A stretch of 64,000 bases of DNA from JBNAGF01 sp049801055 (GTDB lineage Bacteria > Pseudomonadota > Alphaproteobacteria > Rhodobacterales > Rhodobacteraceae), in NCBI RefSeq assembly GCF_049801055.1, contig NZ_JBNAGF010000004.1, positions 1-64,000 on the forward strand, read 5' to 3'. A program made the translations under genes and the position numbers. Below, piece after piece: positions 8,745-17,050 of the stretch. The notes below the pieces were generated by a model. It was given only the letters and a program-made list of their open reading frames with translations. It did not search any database and was not told where the DNA came from. Within the stretch, counting starts at the first letter, position 1; the number at the start of each line of letters is the position of its first letter.

Positions 8745-9896
8745 ATGAAGTCGAAATCCAGCAAGTTGATCGCGACCCTAGTCGGAGTTGCCCTGTGTGT
8801 GACCCCGGTTGTCATGACCGCGGCCGCCATATCTTTCATGGCCGATACGGCGACCGCCAAGGGCAATGGAAATGGGGGAAACGGTAACGGTAACGGTAAC
8901 GGTAATGGTGGAAACGGAAACGGCGGCAACGGCAAGGGTGGAAATGGCAAAGGGTCCAGCAATGGCAACAGCGCCAGCAAAGGCAGCAATGGCAAGAGCG
9001 ACCACTCCGGATTTGCAAAAGGCGGGTTTAGCAAAGGGAACTTCGGCAAGAGCCTTGGCCGTAGCATCGGGTCTATTGGAAACGGCAAAGGCAAAGGGTC
9101 CGGCAAAGGCCTGGGTGCCAATATTGGGAAGGGCCTGGCCAAGGGGCTGGGGACCCTGGGCATCACCGTCTCGCCCAACAAAGGGCGCCGGGGTCAGAAA
9201 AGCACCGCGAGCTACTCGGCCAAAAGCAATTCGCGGGGTGCCATTGCAAGCAACCTGAAAGGGCTCAACGCCGCGCATGCCAGCGCAGTGGCCCGCGCCA
9301 ACGCAGCGCCAAACAGCCGGGTCGGGAGGATAGCCGCTTACGAACAGGCGACCCTGGCCACCATCGGACTGTCGGACGAGCTGTCCGACTTGCAGGATAT
9401 GGTGGATGAAACCGTTCCGACGTCCGAAGAGTTCGTAGCGGATAATATTTCGGAGGATACCGAGTATACTGCCGAAGAACTCGCCCAAGCCATGGACAGC
9501 CTCGATCCGGAATCGCCCGATTACGAAGCCGACGTCGCCGCACTTGCAGCCGGCATGACCGGTCTGGACCCGAATGATCCGGAAAATGAAGAAGCGCTTG
9601 CTGATATGGCGGCCAGTATCAATGACACGGTCTCCGCGCAGGATGAACAGGCCGAACTGGCCGAGGATAAAGCGGATCTGGAAGGCCAGTTATCGGACGC
9701 AGAGGAGGATCAGTTGTCAGCCTTGTCCGAAGCCTATGCGCCGCATGACGTGTCGGACTTGACTGACGAGTCGTTGGCGGAACTGAACGGGTTGCTTGGT
9801 CTGGACCCCGAAGCCATTCCGGATGTGACGCCTGACCCCGATGACGTCGAAATCGCACAGGAAGAGACAGCCACAGAGGAACAGCCGACGGACTAG
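8745..9896 (+). CDS. Secreted low-complexity Gly/Asn/Lys-rich protein with acidic tail
   Basis: The function is not recognised. The 383-residue protein begins with a signal or anchor segment (hydrophobic residues 7-32). Residues 39-70 are nearly pure GNG/GGN/GKG repeats, and the stretch to about 165 is Gly/Ser/Lys-rich and strongly basic. A central helical part contains ARANAAPNSRVGRIAAYEQ. From about 200 to the end the protein is strongly acidic, with many Asp and Glu (DPESPDYEADV, DPNDPENEEAL). This basic-then-acidic layout suggests a surface or matrix-type protein, or self-association, but that is only inference. GGGAG at 8732 precedes the ATG. The neighbour across the 315-base divergent gap is the RcnB-like protein. 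Confidence 0.7.
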   Translation: MKSKSSKLIATLVGVALCVTPVVMTAAAISFMADTATAKGNGNGGNGNGNGNGNGGNGNGGNGKGGNGKGSSNGNSASKGSNGKSDHSGFAKGGFSKGNFGKSLGRSIGSIGNGKGKGSGKGLGANIGKGLAKGLGTLGITVSPNKGRRGQKSTASYSAKSNSRGAIASNLKGLNAAHASAVARANAAPNSRVGRIAAYEQATLATIGLSDELSDLQDMVDETVPTSEEFVADNISEDTEYTAEELAQAMDSLDPESPDYEADVAALAAGMTGLDPNDPENEEALADMAASINDTVSAQDEQAELAEDKADLEGQLSDAEEDQLSALSEAYAPHDVSDLTDESLAELNGLLGLDPEAIPDVTPDPDDVEIAQEETATEEQPTD

Positions 9897-10200
9897 ATTA
9901 GGCCAGTTCCAGCAGATCAATGTTTTCAAGTTCTTTCGTCAGCAGAAATCTCGCTCAAGATTTTACTCCAATCGAAGACCGCTAAGGGCTCGGGGCCGTC
10001 GTTGAGCCTCGGTTCACCCAACGACCGCTTCTGATTGCCGAAGGTGGGCAGACAAGGCCATCCGCTCGAACGCAGAGAAGAACCTGGGCCATCCGAACGG
10101 CTGCTTCCGGAGCGCGCCTCAAGCTGGCGCTGCTGCATCGCCGCAAGACTGCTTCGAGCCCAAACCTCCCAAATGCTGCGCGCTCAACGAATGTCCGGTG
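9897..10200. other. Gap between two convergent genes
   Basis: About 300 bases with only short overlapping open frames on both strands, none with a ribosome site or recognisable product. No convincing terminator hairpin was seen. Confidence 0.4.
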
Positions 10201-10908
10201 TCATTCCGTTCGCAGTGGGAGGATGTCAGGAACCTTCGCGTAGGGTGCGGGGGGCAGCCAGTTCTGAAATGTCCGAGCCAGTCGTGGATCACCACTCAGA
10301 AAGAAGGATCCCAGTTCCGTCTCTTTGGCTAAAGTGGTTCGCCCCATTATGATGCCGCCCATTGCGACCAATGTGGTTTCAACATACAGATCAACCTCCA
10401 GATCAGGATCGTGGACGCAAAGTTCTGGAGGCTCTCCTCGCTGGGCCAGAAACCAAAATGTGTCGTAGTCCGTTGGCTCATCCCTAAAATGAAAGCGGAT
10501 CACGGATCGCTTGTCAGGCAGAGCATCTATCTGGAGCACGCTTTGACATTTCCACATCATCGGCGAAGCCAGTGTCCCCGCGAGTGCGACCTCAGCTTCG
10601 ATGTTCTGTTGTGCCCAGACCCCAAGCGCCTTGATGACTGGTTCCAGAGCTTCGGACTTGGGCGTGCGGAAGTAGTCTACAGAACCAGTTGCACTATCTT
10701 CGACACGCTCCACCAGACCATTTCGCTCCATCTCGGAAAGTCGCCGAGATAGAACCCCGGGGGAGATGCTGCCGAGGCGTCGTCGCAACGTGTTGAACCT
10801 GGTGGCTCCAGCCCAAATCTCAGTCAGGATTGGAATAGTCCATCGAGGCTCCAGCAATTGGCTGGCGCGGGAAATCGGGCACAGAAGACCGTATGGCTTG
10901 ACGTTCAT
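10201..10908 (-). CDS. HxlR-family transcriptional regulator with C-terminal extension
   Basis: This 235-residue DNA-binding protein has an N-terminal winged helix of the HxlR type (LLEPRWTIPILTEIWAGATRFNTLRR, here split around residues 20-45, then ISPGVLSRRLSEMERNGLVER). The HxlR unit ends near residue 105. The rest looks like the SCP2-like domain often fused to such regulators, which may bind a hydrophobic ligand. The start at 10908 begins the conserved region and follows GAGGAG; the frame extends 13 codons further without a better site. The gene is divergent from a methyltransferase with a 142-base shared promoter region, so it probably controls that gene and itself. Confidence 0.8.
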   Translation of the reverse strand: MNVKPYGLLCPISRASQLLEPRWTIPILTEIWAGATRFNTLRRRLGSISPGVLSRRLSEMERNGLVERVEDSATGSVDYFRTPKSEALEPVIKALGVWAQQNIEAEVALAGTLASPMMWKCQSVLQIDALPDKRSVIRFHFRDEPTDYDTFWFLAQRGEPPELCVHDPDLEVDLYVETTLVAMGGIIMGRTTLAKETELGSFFLSGDPRLARTFQNWLPPAPYAKVPDILPLRTE

Positions 10909-11050
10909 AAGAAACTCCTCACCGCCCATCATACCCAGCGAAGCCACTTGGGCTAGTACGTCTGAAGTACCAGCATCAGTACTTCCTACGCACTACTCTG
11001 AGAGAACTGCACCATGGTTGAGTTGGTCATCGGAAATTGAGGAGAAAACG

Positions 11051-11878
11051 ATGACACGGAACAATACGATGACAGGGGTCACCAACGGGGAGTTGTGGGG
11101 CCACAGGGCGCAGGATTGGGCCAGGTACCAGGAAGCCTCAATTGCACCTGTATTTGATGCGGTTCTCGACCGTACTGGTGTGAGCGAGGGGACCAGATAT
11201 CTTGATATCGGCTGCGGGGCAGGAATGGCGGCAGCAAAGGCCAGTGCGCTAGGTGCGGTGGTGACTGGTCTCGATGCATCAAGCGCATTGATCGACATTG
11301 CCCAGTCTCGGTTGCCGGCAGCGGCCTTTCACGTAGGGGATTTGCAGGAGCTCCCGCTCCCAGACAACAGCTTTGATCTGGTGACAAGTTTCAACGCAAT
11401 CCAATATGCCGGCGATGTAGCCGAGGCTTTGTCAGAGGTAAAACGCGTCCTTGCACCCGGTGGCACAATAGCCATTGCGACTTGGGGCGATCCAGAAGGC
11501 ATGGAGGCAGCTGAGGTAGTAACGGTTTTGAAGCCGCTTTTGCCGCCGCCGCCACCCAGCGCACCGGGCCCATTTGCTTTGTCTGATGACAACGTTCTGC
11601 GTCAGTTCGTCGAGAAAGGAGGGTTTAGACCCTACGATGTTTTTGACGTCGACAGCCCCTGGTCCTATCCCGACGAACCGGCTGCAATCGCGGGTTTGGC
11701 CGCATCTGGTGTCGCGGCCAAAGCAATCTGCTTGGCAGGACAAGACGCCGTCGATAAGGCACATCGTTCAGCTATCGCGCCATTCCGAAAAGCAGATGGT
11801 CGGATCGAATTCGGTGCTACCTTCAAGGTGGTTCTGGCCAAGTCAGCAACCATCCAGCCCTTGGCGCGAAAAACTTAG
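11051..11878 (+). CDS. Class I SAM-dependent methyltransferase
   Basis: This 275-residue protein has the Rossmann methyltransferase core. Motif I is YLDIGCGAGMAAAKA near residue 50, the acidic residue after strand 2 is in VTGLDASSALI, the post-motif acidic pair is in HVGDLQELPLPDNSFDLV near 93, and GGTIAIATWG follows. This is the UbiE/Methyltransf_11 type that acts on small molecules. The substrate cannot be read from the sequence. ATG at 11051 has GAGGAG at 11038. It is divergent from the HxlR regulator, an arrangement often used for inducible modification or detoxification enzymes. The second island methyltransferase at 18854 has a similar core but is not a close copy. Confidence 0.85.
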   Translation: MTRNNTMTGVTNGELWGHRAQDWARYQEASIAPVFDAVLDRTGVSEGTRYLDIGCGAGMAAAKASALGAVVTGLDASSALIDIAQSRLPAAAFHVGDLQELPLPDNSFDLVTSFNAIQYAGDVAEALSEVKRVLAPGGTIAIATWGDPEGMEAAEVVTVLKPLLPPPPPSAPGPFALSDDNVLRQFVEKGGFRPYDVFDVDSPWSYPDEPAAIAGLAASGVAAKAICLAGQDAVDKAHRSAIAPFRKADGRIEFGATFKVVLAKSATIQPLARKT

Positions 11879-12195
11879 CCCCTTAGAAGCGGTCGTTGCA
11901 TAGCTCCAGAGCAATGGCCGCTTCGTCCCGCAACGCGGTCATCGGCATCGGGAAACCCGCTGCGCCCTGCATGAACGGCCGCTTTCCTTTCGGCGGCGCG
12001 GCTGACGGCCCGATTGAATGTGTTGCTACATCTGCGAGCTACCGAGTCGAAGCACTACCGGTATGGGCTCACAGCCGCCTTGCGGCAGCGCAGAGAACAT
12101 CTCGGTTTCAAGCGAATATGGATGTCGGCTTTCAACGTTGCGGCTTGATCGGTTCGCGCCCGCAGAGAAAGTCCGGAATCCGCCCGAACTACAGC
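11879..12195. other. Gap with fragments of a dispersed intergenic sequence
   Basis: No gene seen. The stretch holds short GC-rich phrases such as AACGGCCGCTTTCC near 11976 and AATGGCCGCTTCGTCC near 11913. Similar phrases (GCGGCCGTTTG) recur in other gaps of this island. They look like degraded copies of a family of intergenic repeats. Confidence 0.35.
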
Positions 12196-12438
12196 TCAAG
12201 GCCGTTTTCTGCGCGCAAACTCTTGCGCTTTTCCGAGGTCGAAAAGTTCCACCACATCAACCTCTAGAGCCATTGCTAGGCGTTCGATCACAAGAGCTGA
12301 GGGATTTCTCACCCCGCGTTCGACACCACTGACATAACCACGATCAAAACCGCTGTCGGTCGCAAAGTCTTCTTGTGTCACACCCCGCTGTTTGCGCAGG
12401 CGTCTCAAATTCCATCCTATACGTTCTCGTACATCCAT
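12196..12438 (-). CDS. XRE-family transcriptional regulator
   Basis: This 80-residue protein is essentially one Cro/C1-type helix-turn-helix domain (IGWNLRRLRKQRGVTQEDFA, then GFDRGYVSGVERGVRNPSA, split here, residues 8-65) with a short basic tail. It would bind an operator near its own promoter. A perfect 12-bp palindrome at 12478-12489 lies 40 bases upstream, between this gene and the divergent hypothetical gene at 12608. Small regulators of this kind are common in mobile elements. Confidence 0.85.
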   Translation of the reverse strand: MDVRERIGWNLRRLRKQRGVTQEDFATDSGFDRGYVSGVERGVRNPSALVIERLAMALEVDVVELFDLGKAQEFARRKRP

Positions 12439-12477
12439 CAGCTTTGATGGATCAGTCAGTGAGTCTAATTAGCCCAC

Positions 12478-12489
12478 GACTTATAAGTC
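12478..12489. promoter_or_regulatory. Palindrome between XRE regulator and divergent gene
   Basis: GACTTATAAGTC is a perfect 12-bp palindrome in the 169-base divergent gap. Its position suits an operator for the XRE protein. No binding evidence can be read from sequence. Confidence 0.35.
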
Positions 12490-12607
12490 TCATTTTTCTC
12501 TGGACGGGACGAAATCAGTGTGTAATGTGCATCTACCGGGGAGTGGGAAAGTACTACACCCATGATTTTTATCAATTTTTCGCGCCTCTCTCAGAAAGGA
12601 AACAGCG

Positions 12608-13075
12608 ATGAATTTTGTGCCACGAGATCGGAAACGGCCTGTCGACCGCAAGGAACTCTACGGAGATTTCTCATCTGACATGATCCGAGGGTCCGACTAC
12701 TTTGCACGTACAGTTGATTGTGCTGCCTATCTCCACATTACAGGGTGTTTTCCTTCACATCTGCGCGCCAAGAGGACAGCGATCCTGCGCCAAATCAGCG
12801 AGCGCTACCCCCATCCTACGAGCGCCGACGGTCGTGGAGGGGAAATTAGGCTAAAAAAGGAAGCCGTTCGCGGCATGCAAATCGAGAGCCACCCGATGGT
12901 CAAAACGGTACGCGCCAAAGTCAGCCAGGGCTTCAAAATTCAGCAAAGCTTGGGTCACAACACTCGCCGAGGGCACTCGAAAATCTTCATGTATCAAATC
13001 GACCCGGAGACCCAAAGTGTCGTTAACCAAATCACCGTCGTGCTGTCTGGCGCTGTAAAGAACCGCTGGGACTAG
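12608..13075 (+). CDS. Hypothetical protein, 155 residues
   Basis: I do not recognise this protein. It is basic and soluble with no signal peptide or membrane segment. The N-terminal half has two cysteines (VDCAAYLHITGCFPSH, residues 37-52) in a helical stretch, and the C-terminal half ends in a likely beta strand run (IDPETQSVVNQITVVLSG). A good ribosome site (AGAAAGGAAAC) precedes the ATG. It is divergent from the XRE regulator and probably controlled by it. No partner gene follows closely. Confidence 0.55.
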   Translation: MNFVPRDRKRPVDRKELYGDFSSDMIRGSDYFARTVDCAAYLHITGCFPSHLRAKRTAILRQISERYPHPTSADGRGGEIRLKKEAVRGMQIESHPMVKTVRAKVSQGFKIQQSLGHNTRRGHSKIFMYQIDPETQSVVNQITVVLSGAVKNRWD

Positions 13076-13382
13076 AGTACGCTTCAGATCTTGCGTTGCG
13101 GCCAACGATCACCCCGATGGGCACCTGTTGCCTCGCCCGAGAAAAGTAACCAATGGTTACCAGAAATCCATATTGCTCAGATAGTTAGATAGTGCTACAT
13201 GTGTAGTCGTTAGAAACTAACCGCCTCATTGGGATTGGAACGGACGCTAAGGTGTCCCGGACGCACTCGATGGCGATGATCCTGACCTCATTTGAGGTCA
13301 GAGGTTCGCTATCTGGAGAACATCCCAAAGGCCAACCATCACGATCATCGACACACGCGGTTCCATTCAATGGAGCTGAGCC
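13076..13382. other. Gap before the recombinase operon, contains a 20-bp palindrome
   Basis: No gene seen. CTGACCTCA (13282-13290), two spacer bases, then TGAGGTCAG (13293-13301) form a perfect inverted repeat about 80 bases upstream of the recombinase operon. It could be a recombinase or regulator binding site. Confidence 0.4.
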
Positions 13383-13538
13383 ATGACGTGTTCACCTACT
13401 GCCAATCAAGGCACCTTTCCCCTTCCCGATATCCCCAAAGGCATTTTGGCACTTGTGCGCCTTTTGGCCCGTGACGCAGCACGCAAAGACTTTGCCGACC
13501 GCCGCGCCACGCAGAATGGAGGGGCGGCCAATGCCTAA
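13383..13538 (+). CDS. Small protein, 51 residues, first gene of recombinase operon
   Basis: An ATG at 13383 opens a 51-codon frame with a Pro-rich start (TFPLPDIPKGILALVRLLAR, residues 11-30) and a basic Arg/Ala-rich second half ending at TAA 13538. No family is recognised. It is supported by its 8-base overlap with the next gene, an arrangement repeated between the two recombinases, which implies translational coupling. It may be an accessory of the recombination module. Confidence 0.4.
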   Translation: MTCSPTANQGTFPLPDIPKGILALVRLLARDAARKDFADRRATQNGGAANA

Positions 13539-13743
13539 TCTCCCCTTCTCCGACAAGGCTGAGTACCTGTCCGTTCGTCAAGTAGCAGAGGTGTTTTCGG
13601 TCCACACCAAGACCGTTCGCCGCTGGATTGCTTCTGGTGACCTTTCGGCGACACGTATTGGGCGCGACTGGCGGATCGCCCGCACCGACCTGAAAGCCCT
13701 CGCCGCAAGCCGTTCCAACCGGGTTGCAGGGCATGTCCTCTAA
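13531..13743 (+). CDS. Excisionase-like helix-turn-helix protein
   Basis: This 70-residue protein carries a MerR/excisionase-type winged helix (YLSVRQVAEVFSVHTKTVRR, then WIASGDLSATRIGRDWRI, residues 11-48). In this family such proteins bind and bend DNA at attachment sites to steer recombination. GGAGGGG lies seven bases before the ATG at 13531. It overlaps the small upstream gene by 8 bases and stands 172 bases before the first tyrosine recombinase. A role as directionality factor for those recombinases is likely but unproven. Confidence 0.75.
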   Translation: MPNLPFSDKAEYLSVRQVAEVFSVHTKTVRRWIASGDLSATRIGRDWRIARTDLKALAASRSNRVAGHVL

Positions 13744-13915
13744 AGTCCTCAAAAGCCCCGCGTTTTCCCGCTGTCGGGAAAACACCCCCACGGACTTCGG
13801 ATATAAATTCGCCGCCGTGGTTTCCCGAATGTCCGCGCGTGGGCCTCCACGGGTCCAAACGGGCGTGAATGCCCAAAGCTGCAATCCCCTCCTTCCAAGG
13901 CTGAAAGGAAAAACC

Positions 13916-15589
13916 ATGCCTTATGACAAAACCGCCTCCACCACGCTTGCCGATGCCATTGCATCTTTGAAGGTACACCCGGACCTCTCAGACACACAAC
14001 GTCGTGACTTGATCTCTTCGATCAACCGTATCGCCAAATACCTGAACCGTTCGCCCGCAGACCTGATGACGAACGCCCCTGCCTTGCGCAAACTGCTGAC
14101 TACCATCCATCCGGTGCAAGCTGGCATCTCGGCCAAATCGCTGAGCAATGTCAAAACCGCTCTCACCAAAGCGTTGCAGACCTCTGGTTATCTGCCACCC
14201 GCTGCGCCGAAAACTGAACCCAGCGAAGCATGGGCGGCATTTCTGTCGGCCTGCGCAGCCAAGCATCAGGCTCTCGCCCTGTCGCGCCTGGTGACCTATT
14301 GCGCGTCTCGTGGCATTGAGCCTGACGCTGTGAATGACAAGGTGATGGCCACATTCCAAACCTATCTCGACGCGCGCCTGCTTGGAAAAGACCCTGCCAA
14401 ACTCCGCAAGGAAATGGCGCAGACGTGGAATGGCATTGTCAAACGCCAGAACCTGTCCCTCGCTGAACTCACCTATGAGAAAGGCGGGCAGCATCGGTCC
14501 CGCCCTCTCACCTCGTATCCTAAATCCCTGCAAGATGACATCGCGAAGTATCTGGATCGCCTGAGCCAGGCCGATCCGTTTGACGAAGACGGACCTGATA
14601 AGGCGCTGCGTCCAACCACGTTGCGCAATATCAAAGCACACCTGCGTCAGTATCTGGATGCGCTGGTGACCGCCGGGGCTGATCCGGAGACGTTTCGGTC
14701 TCTGTCCAAAGCGATCAGCGAAAAGAATATGAAAGGCGCCTTCACAGCTATCATGAAGCGTCGTGGCCTCAGCGACCCCAAGGATGGTGGGCTCCACAAT
14801 ATCGCCGCCACGCTGAAGGCCATCGCGCGTCACCATCTCAAACTGCCCGAGAAAGACCTGGGTGCAATCCTCAATATCCAGAAGAAGGTGTCCCCAGCCA
14901 TCAACGGGATGAGCAGCAAGAACCGTGACCGCCTTGGCCAGTTCAATGACTGGCAGAACGTGGCCCGTCTGCTTAGCCTGACTGAAACTTTGATGAAACG
15001 CGCCTCGGCCAACCCTGCTTCCCGCACGTCTGGTCTTTCTGCCATGTATGCGGTTGCCATCGCCATTCTCCTGTCCTGCCCCATGCGCATCAAGAACCTT
15101 GCCCAACTCGAGCTGGACAAGAATGTCACCGGGCACAGCAATGGCACGCACACCCTCTACACGATCCGCGTGGACGCCGAAGACGTGAAGAACAACGAGC
15201 ATATCGAGGTCGCGCTCAATCCTCGCACATCCAAACTTCTTCACACCTACATTATGAAGTTCCGTCCCCTTCTGACCCGTGCGAATGGCCCGGCGCTGTT
15301 TCCGAAGAAGAGCAACGGCGAACCTCGCGATCCCGCCAACTTTGGCAGCGACATCAAAGCACTGATCTACCGCGAGACGGGCCTGACGGTTCATGCCCAT
15401 CTGTTCCGCCATCTGGCGGCCTTCCTCTATCTCAGGGAACGCCCCGGCGACTTTGAGACGGTGCGCCGCCTGTTGAAGCACAAGAGCCAGCAGACGGCCA
15501 TGACTTTCTACGCCGATCTCTCCAACCAGTGGGCGCATGATCACTATGACAAGGTCGTTCTCGGCAAATGGGGAGGCACTCATGACTAA
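13916..15589 (+). CDS. Tyrosine recombinase/integrase, first of a tandem pair
   Basis: This 557-residue site-specific recombinase has a long N-terminal DNA-binding part and a C-terminal catalytic domain. The catalytic residues visible are Arg in CPMRIKNL (near 390), His and Arg in HAHLFRHLAA (near 493-497), a His/Lys pair in LLKHKSQQ, and the nucleophile Tyr in TFYADL (near 532). The frame is open from 13724, but ATG at 13916 follows AAAGGAA and starts a normal N-terminus. The stop overlaps the next recombinase by 8 bases, so the two proteins are made together. Pairs like this occur in Tn554-like and related elements, where both proteins are needed. Confidence 0.85.
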   Translation: MPYDKTASTTLADAIASLKVHPDLSDTQRRDLISSINRIAKYLNRSPADLMTNAPALRKLLTTIHPVQAGISAKSLSNVKTALTKALQTSGYLPPAAPKTEPSEAWAAFLSACAAKHQALALSRLVTYCASRGIEPDAVNDKVMATFQTYLDARLLGKDPAKLRKEMAQTWNGIVKRQNLSLAELTYEKGGQHRSRPLTSYPKSLQDDIAKYLDRLSQADPFDEDGPDKALRPTTLRNIKAHLRQYLDALVTAGADPETFRSLSKAISEKNMKGAFTAIMKRRGLSDPKDGGLHNIAATLKAIARHHLKLPEKDLGAILNIQKKVSPAINGMSSKNRDRLGQFNDWQNVARLLSLTETLMKRASANPASRTSGLSAMYAVAIAILLSCPMRIKNLAQLELDKNVTGHSNGTHTLYTIRVDAEDVKNNEHIEVALNPRTSKLLHTYIMKFRPLLTRANGPALFPKKSNGEPRDPANFGSDIKALIYRETGLTVHAHLFRHLAAFLYLRERPGDFETVRRLLKHKSQQTAMTFYADLSNQWAHDHYDKVVLGKWGGTHD

Positions 15590-16646
15590 GTCCATCCCTA
15601 TCGTTCTGAAGTTTGGCGACTGGCCTCTGGCGGATCGTTCCGCCTGGGATGCCCTGTTTGCCGCACGAGAGTGGTTTGATGACAGCGGACCCTGCGTCGG
15701 TTGGAGCGAGGGCACGCGCACCAAGCGCCGCCAAGGCTACGGGCAGTGGCTTTCCTTCCTGATGCGCATGTCGCCAGCACACCTTACTGAAACGCCCTCG
15801 TCGCGTGTATCCAAGGACACCGTCCAGGCATTCGTCGAAGAGTGCGAAGCGCGACTTGCGCCCATTTCCGTCAGCAACCTTGTTTCGGATCTCTATGTCG
15901 TGATCCACGCCATGTCTCCGGAAACGGATTGGGGGTGGCTCAACCATGTGTCCAAACGTTTGACGAAGACCGCCAGACGTCAGAGCCTGCCGCCGCCCCA
16001 TGATATCTCGGCCAACGAGGTTCTTCACCGCGCGGTAGAATGGATCGAGCGCCATGATGGCAACCACAGATATGCGCCTCTGACACAAGCCATTCGCGTC
16101 CGCCAGGGGCTGATGGTCGCCTTCCTTGTCAGCCGTCCTGTCCGCCGCCGTGCCCTGCTGGCCACTACGCTGGATGATCACCTCAAGGTGCAGACCGACG
16201 GGTTCCACCTTTGCTATGGAGCGGAAGACATGAAGGCGAAACGCCCTTATGAATTCCCTTTGCCGGAAAGGTTGGTGCCGTTCATGCGGCGATATCTGGA
16301 GGTCCACCGCCCCACGTTGCTGCAGGGCAAATCCTGCAACGCACTGTGGATCAACCAGTGTGGCAATGCGCTCACGCCAGACGGCCTCTCCCGACAGCTT
16401 CCGAAAGACACAAAACGTATTCTCGGTGTTGCACTTCGTCCTCACGCCTTCCGGCACATCGCGGCCACCTACATCGCAGAGACCGACCCCAAAAATGCAA
16501 ACATCATTCGTGATGTGCTCGGGCACGCGACGCTCGATATGGCCAACAAACATTACAACCGGGCCAAAGGTATCGGCGCATGCAATGAGTATCAGGATCT
16601 AATCACCGGGCTGCGAAAGGAAGGGGAGAAAGTGGTGCGGAAGTAG
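15582..16646 (+). CDS. Tyrosine recombinase/integrase, second of a tandem pair
   Basis: This 354-residue protein shows the tyrosine recombinase catalytic set: Arg in SRPVRRRALL (near 187), His-x-x-Arg in RPHAFRHIAATY (near 287), the second His in VLGHATLDM, and the nucleophile Tyr in NKHYNRA (near 324). The N-terminal 100 residues form a SAM-like core-binding domain. ATG at 15582 is preceded by GGGGAGG inside the upstream gene and overlaps its stop by 8 bases. It is clearly different in sequence from its partner, so the pair is not a recent duplication. It probably acts as a hetero-complex with the upstream recombinase. Confidence 0.88.
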   Translation: MTKSIPIVLKFGDWPLADRSAWDALFAAREWFDDSGPCVGWSEGTRTKRRQGYGQWLSFLMRMSPAHLTETPSSRVSKDTVQAFVEECEARLAPISVSNLVSDLYVVIHAMSPETDWGWLNHVSKRLTKTARRQSLPPPHDISANEVLHRAVEWIERHDGNHRYAPLTQAIRVRQGLMVAFLVSRPVRRRALLATTLDDHLKVQTDGFHLCYGAEDMKAKRPYEFPLPERLVPFMRRYLEVHRPTLLQGKSCNALWINQCGNALTPDGLSRQLPKDTKRILGVALRPHAFRHIAATYIAETDPKNANIIRDVLGHATLDMANKHYNRAKGIGACNEYQDLITGLRKEGEKVVRK

Positions 16647-17050
16647 TGCCAAGCACTGATACCGGCCGTTTGTGAATTATGCAGCGAACGGCCGGTAGGA
16701 GCCCAAAAAGACTGATGCTGCGCTATGCTCGAAAGTCGGCTTCTCAGGCTGCGGCCAAAAACCTGCCAAAACCTCAGAGATTTTGGGCGGAGTTTGTGAC
16801 ACGGCTAAGCCGTTGATCTTACGTTAGGGCAGGACGATGTGCCAAAAACGACCGATTTTGACACTATAGCCGCAGCGTTTCACACGCAGAGGTTGCTATC
16901 GGACTGGGGCTTCATCGACAGCCCCGAACCCATTTTCCGAATGCTGTGCTTTGTATGGAAGTCGGGCTCTCAAACCGTCCTGACAGGCAAGACCAAAATG
17001 CATCGCATCACTTAGCGGGCGGTGCTATTATCGTGTTGGGGAGAACGCGA
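16647..17050. other. Gap after the recombinase pair with inverted repeat and dispersed motif
   Basis: No gene seen. A perfect 10-bp inverted repeat (ACCGGCCGTT near 16661, AACGGCCGGT near 16687) lies just after the recombinase stop and may be a terminator or part of a recombination site. A copy of the dispersed motif AAACGACCGATTTTG is at 16846-16860. Confidence 0.45.

Noticed and set aside
8866..8960. Short tandem repeats that could suggest a CRISPR or minisatellite
   Set aside because: The unit is a six-base GGTAAC-like codon repeat encoding Gly-Asn inside an open frame; there are no spacers.
13988..15724. A 578-codon minus-strand frame opposite the first tyrosine recombinase
   Set aside because: The recombinase has its catalytic residues in order; the reverse frame is a shadow.
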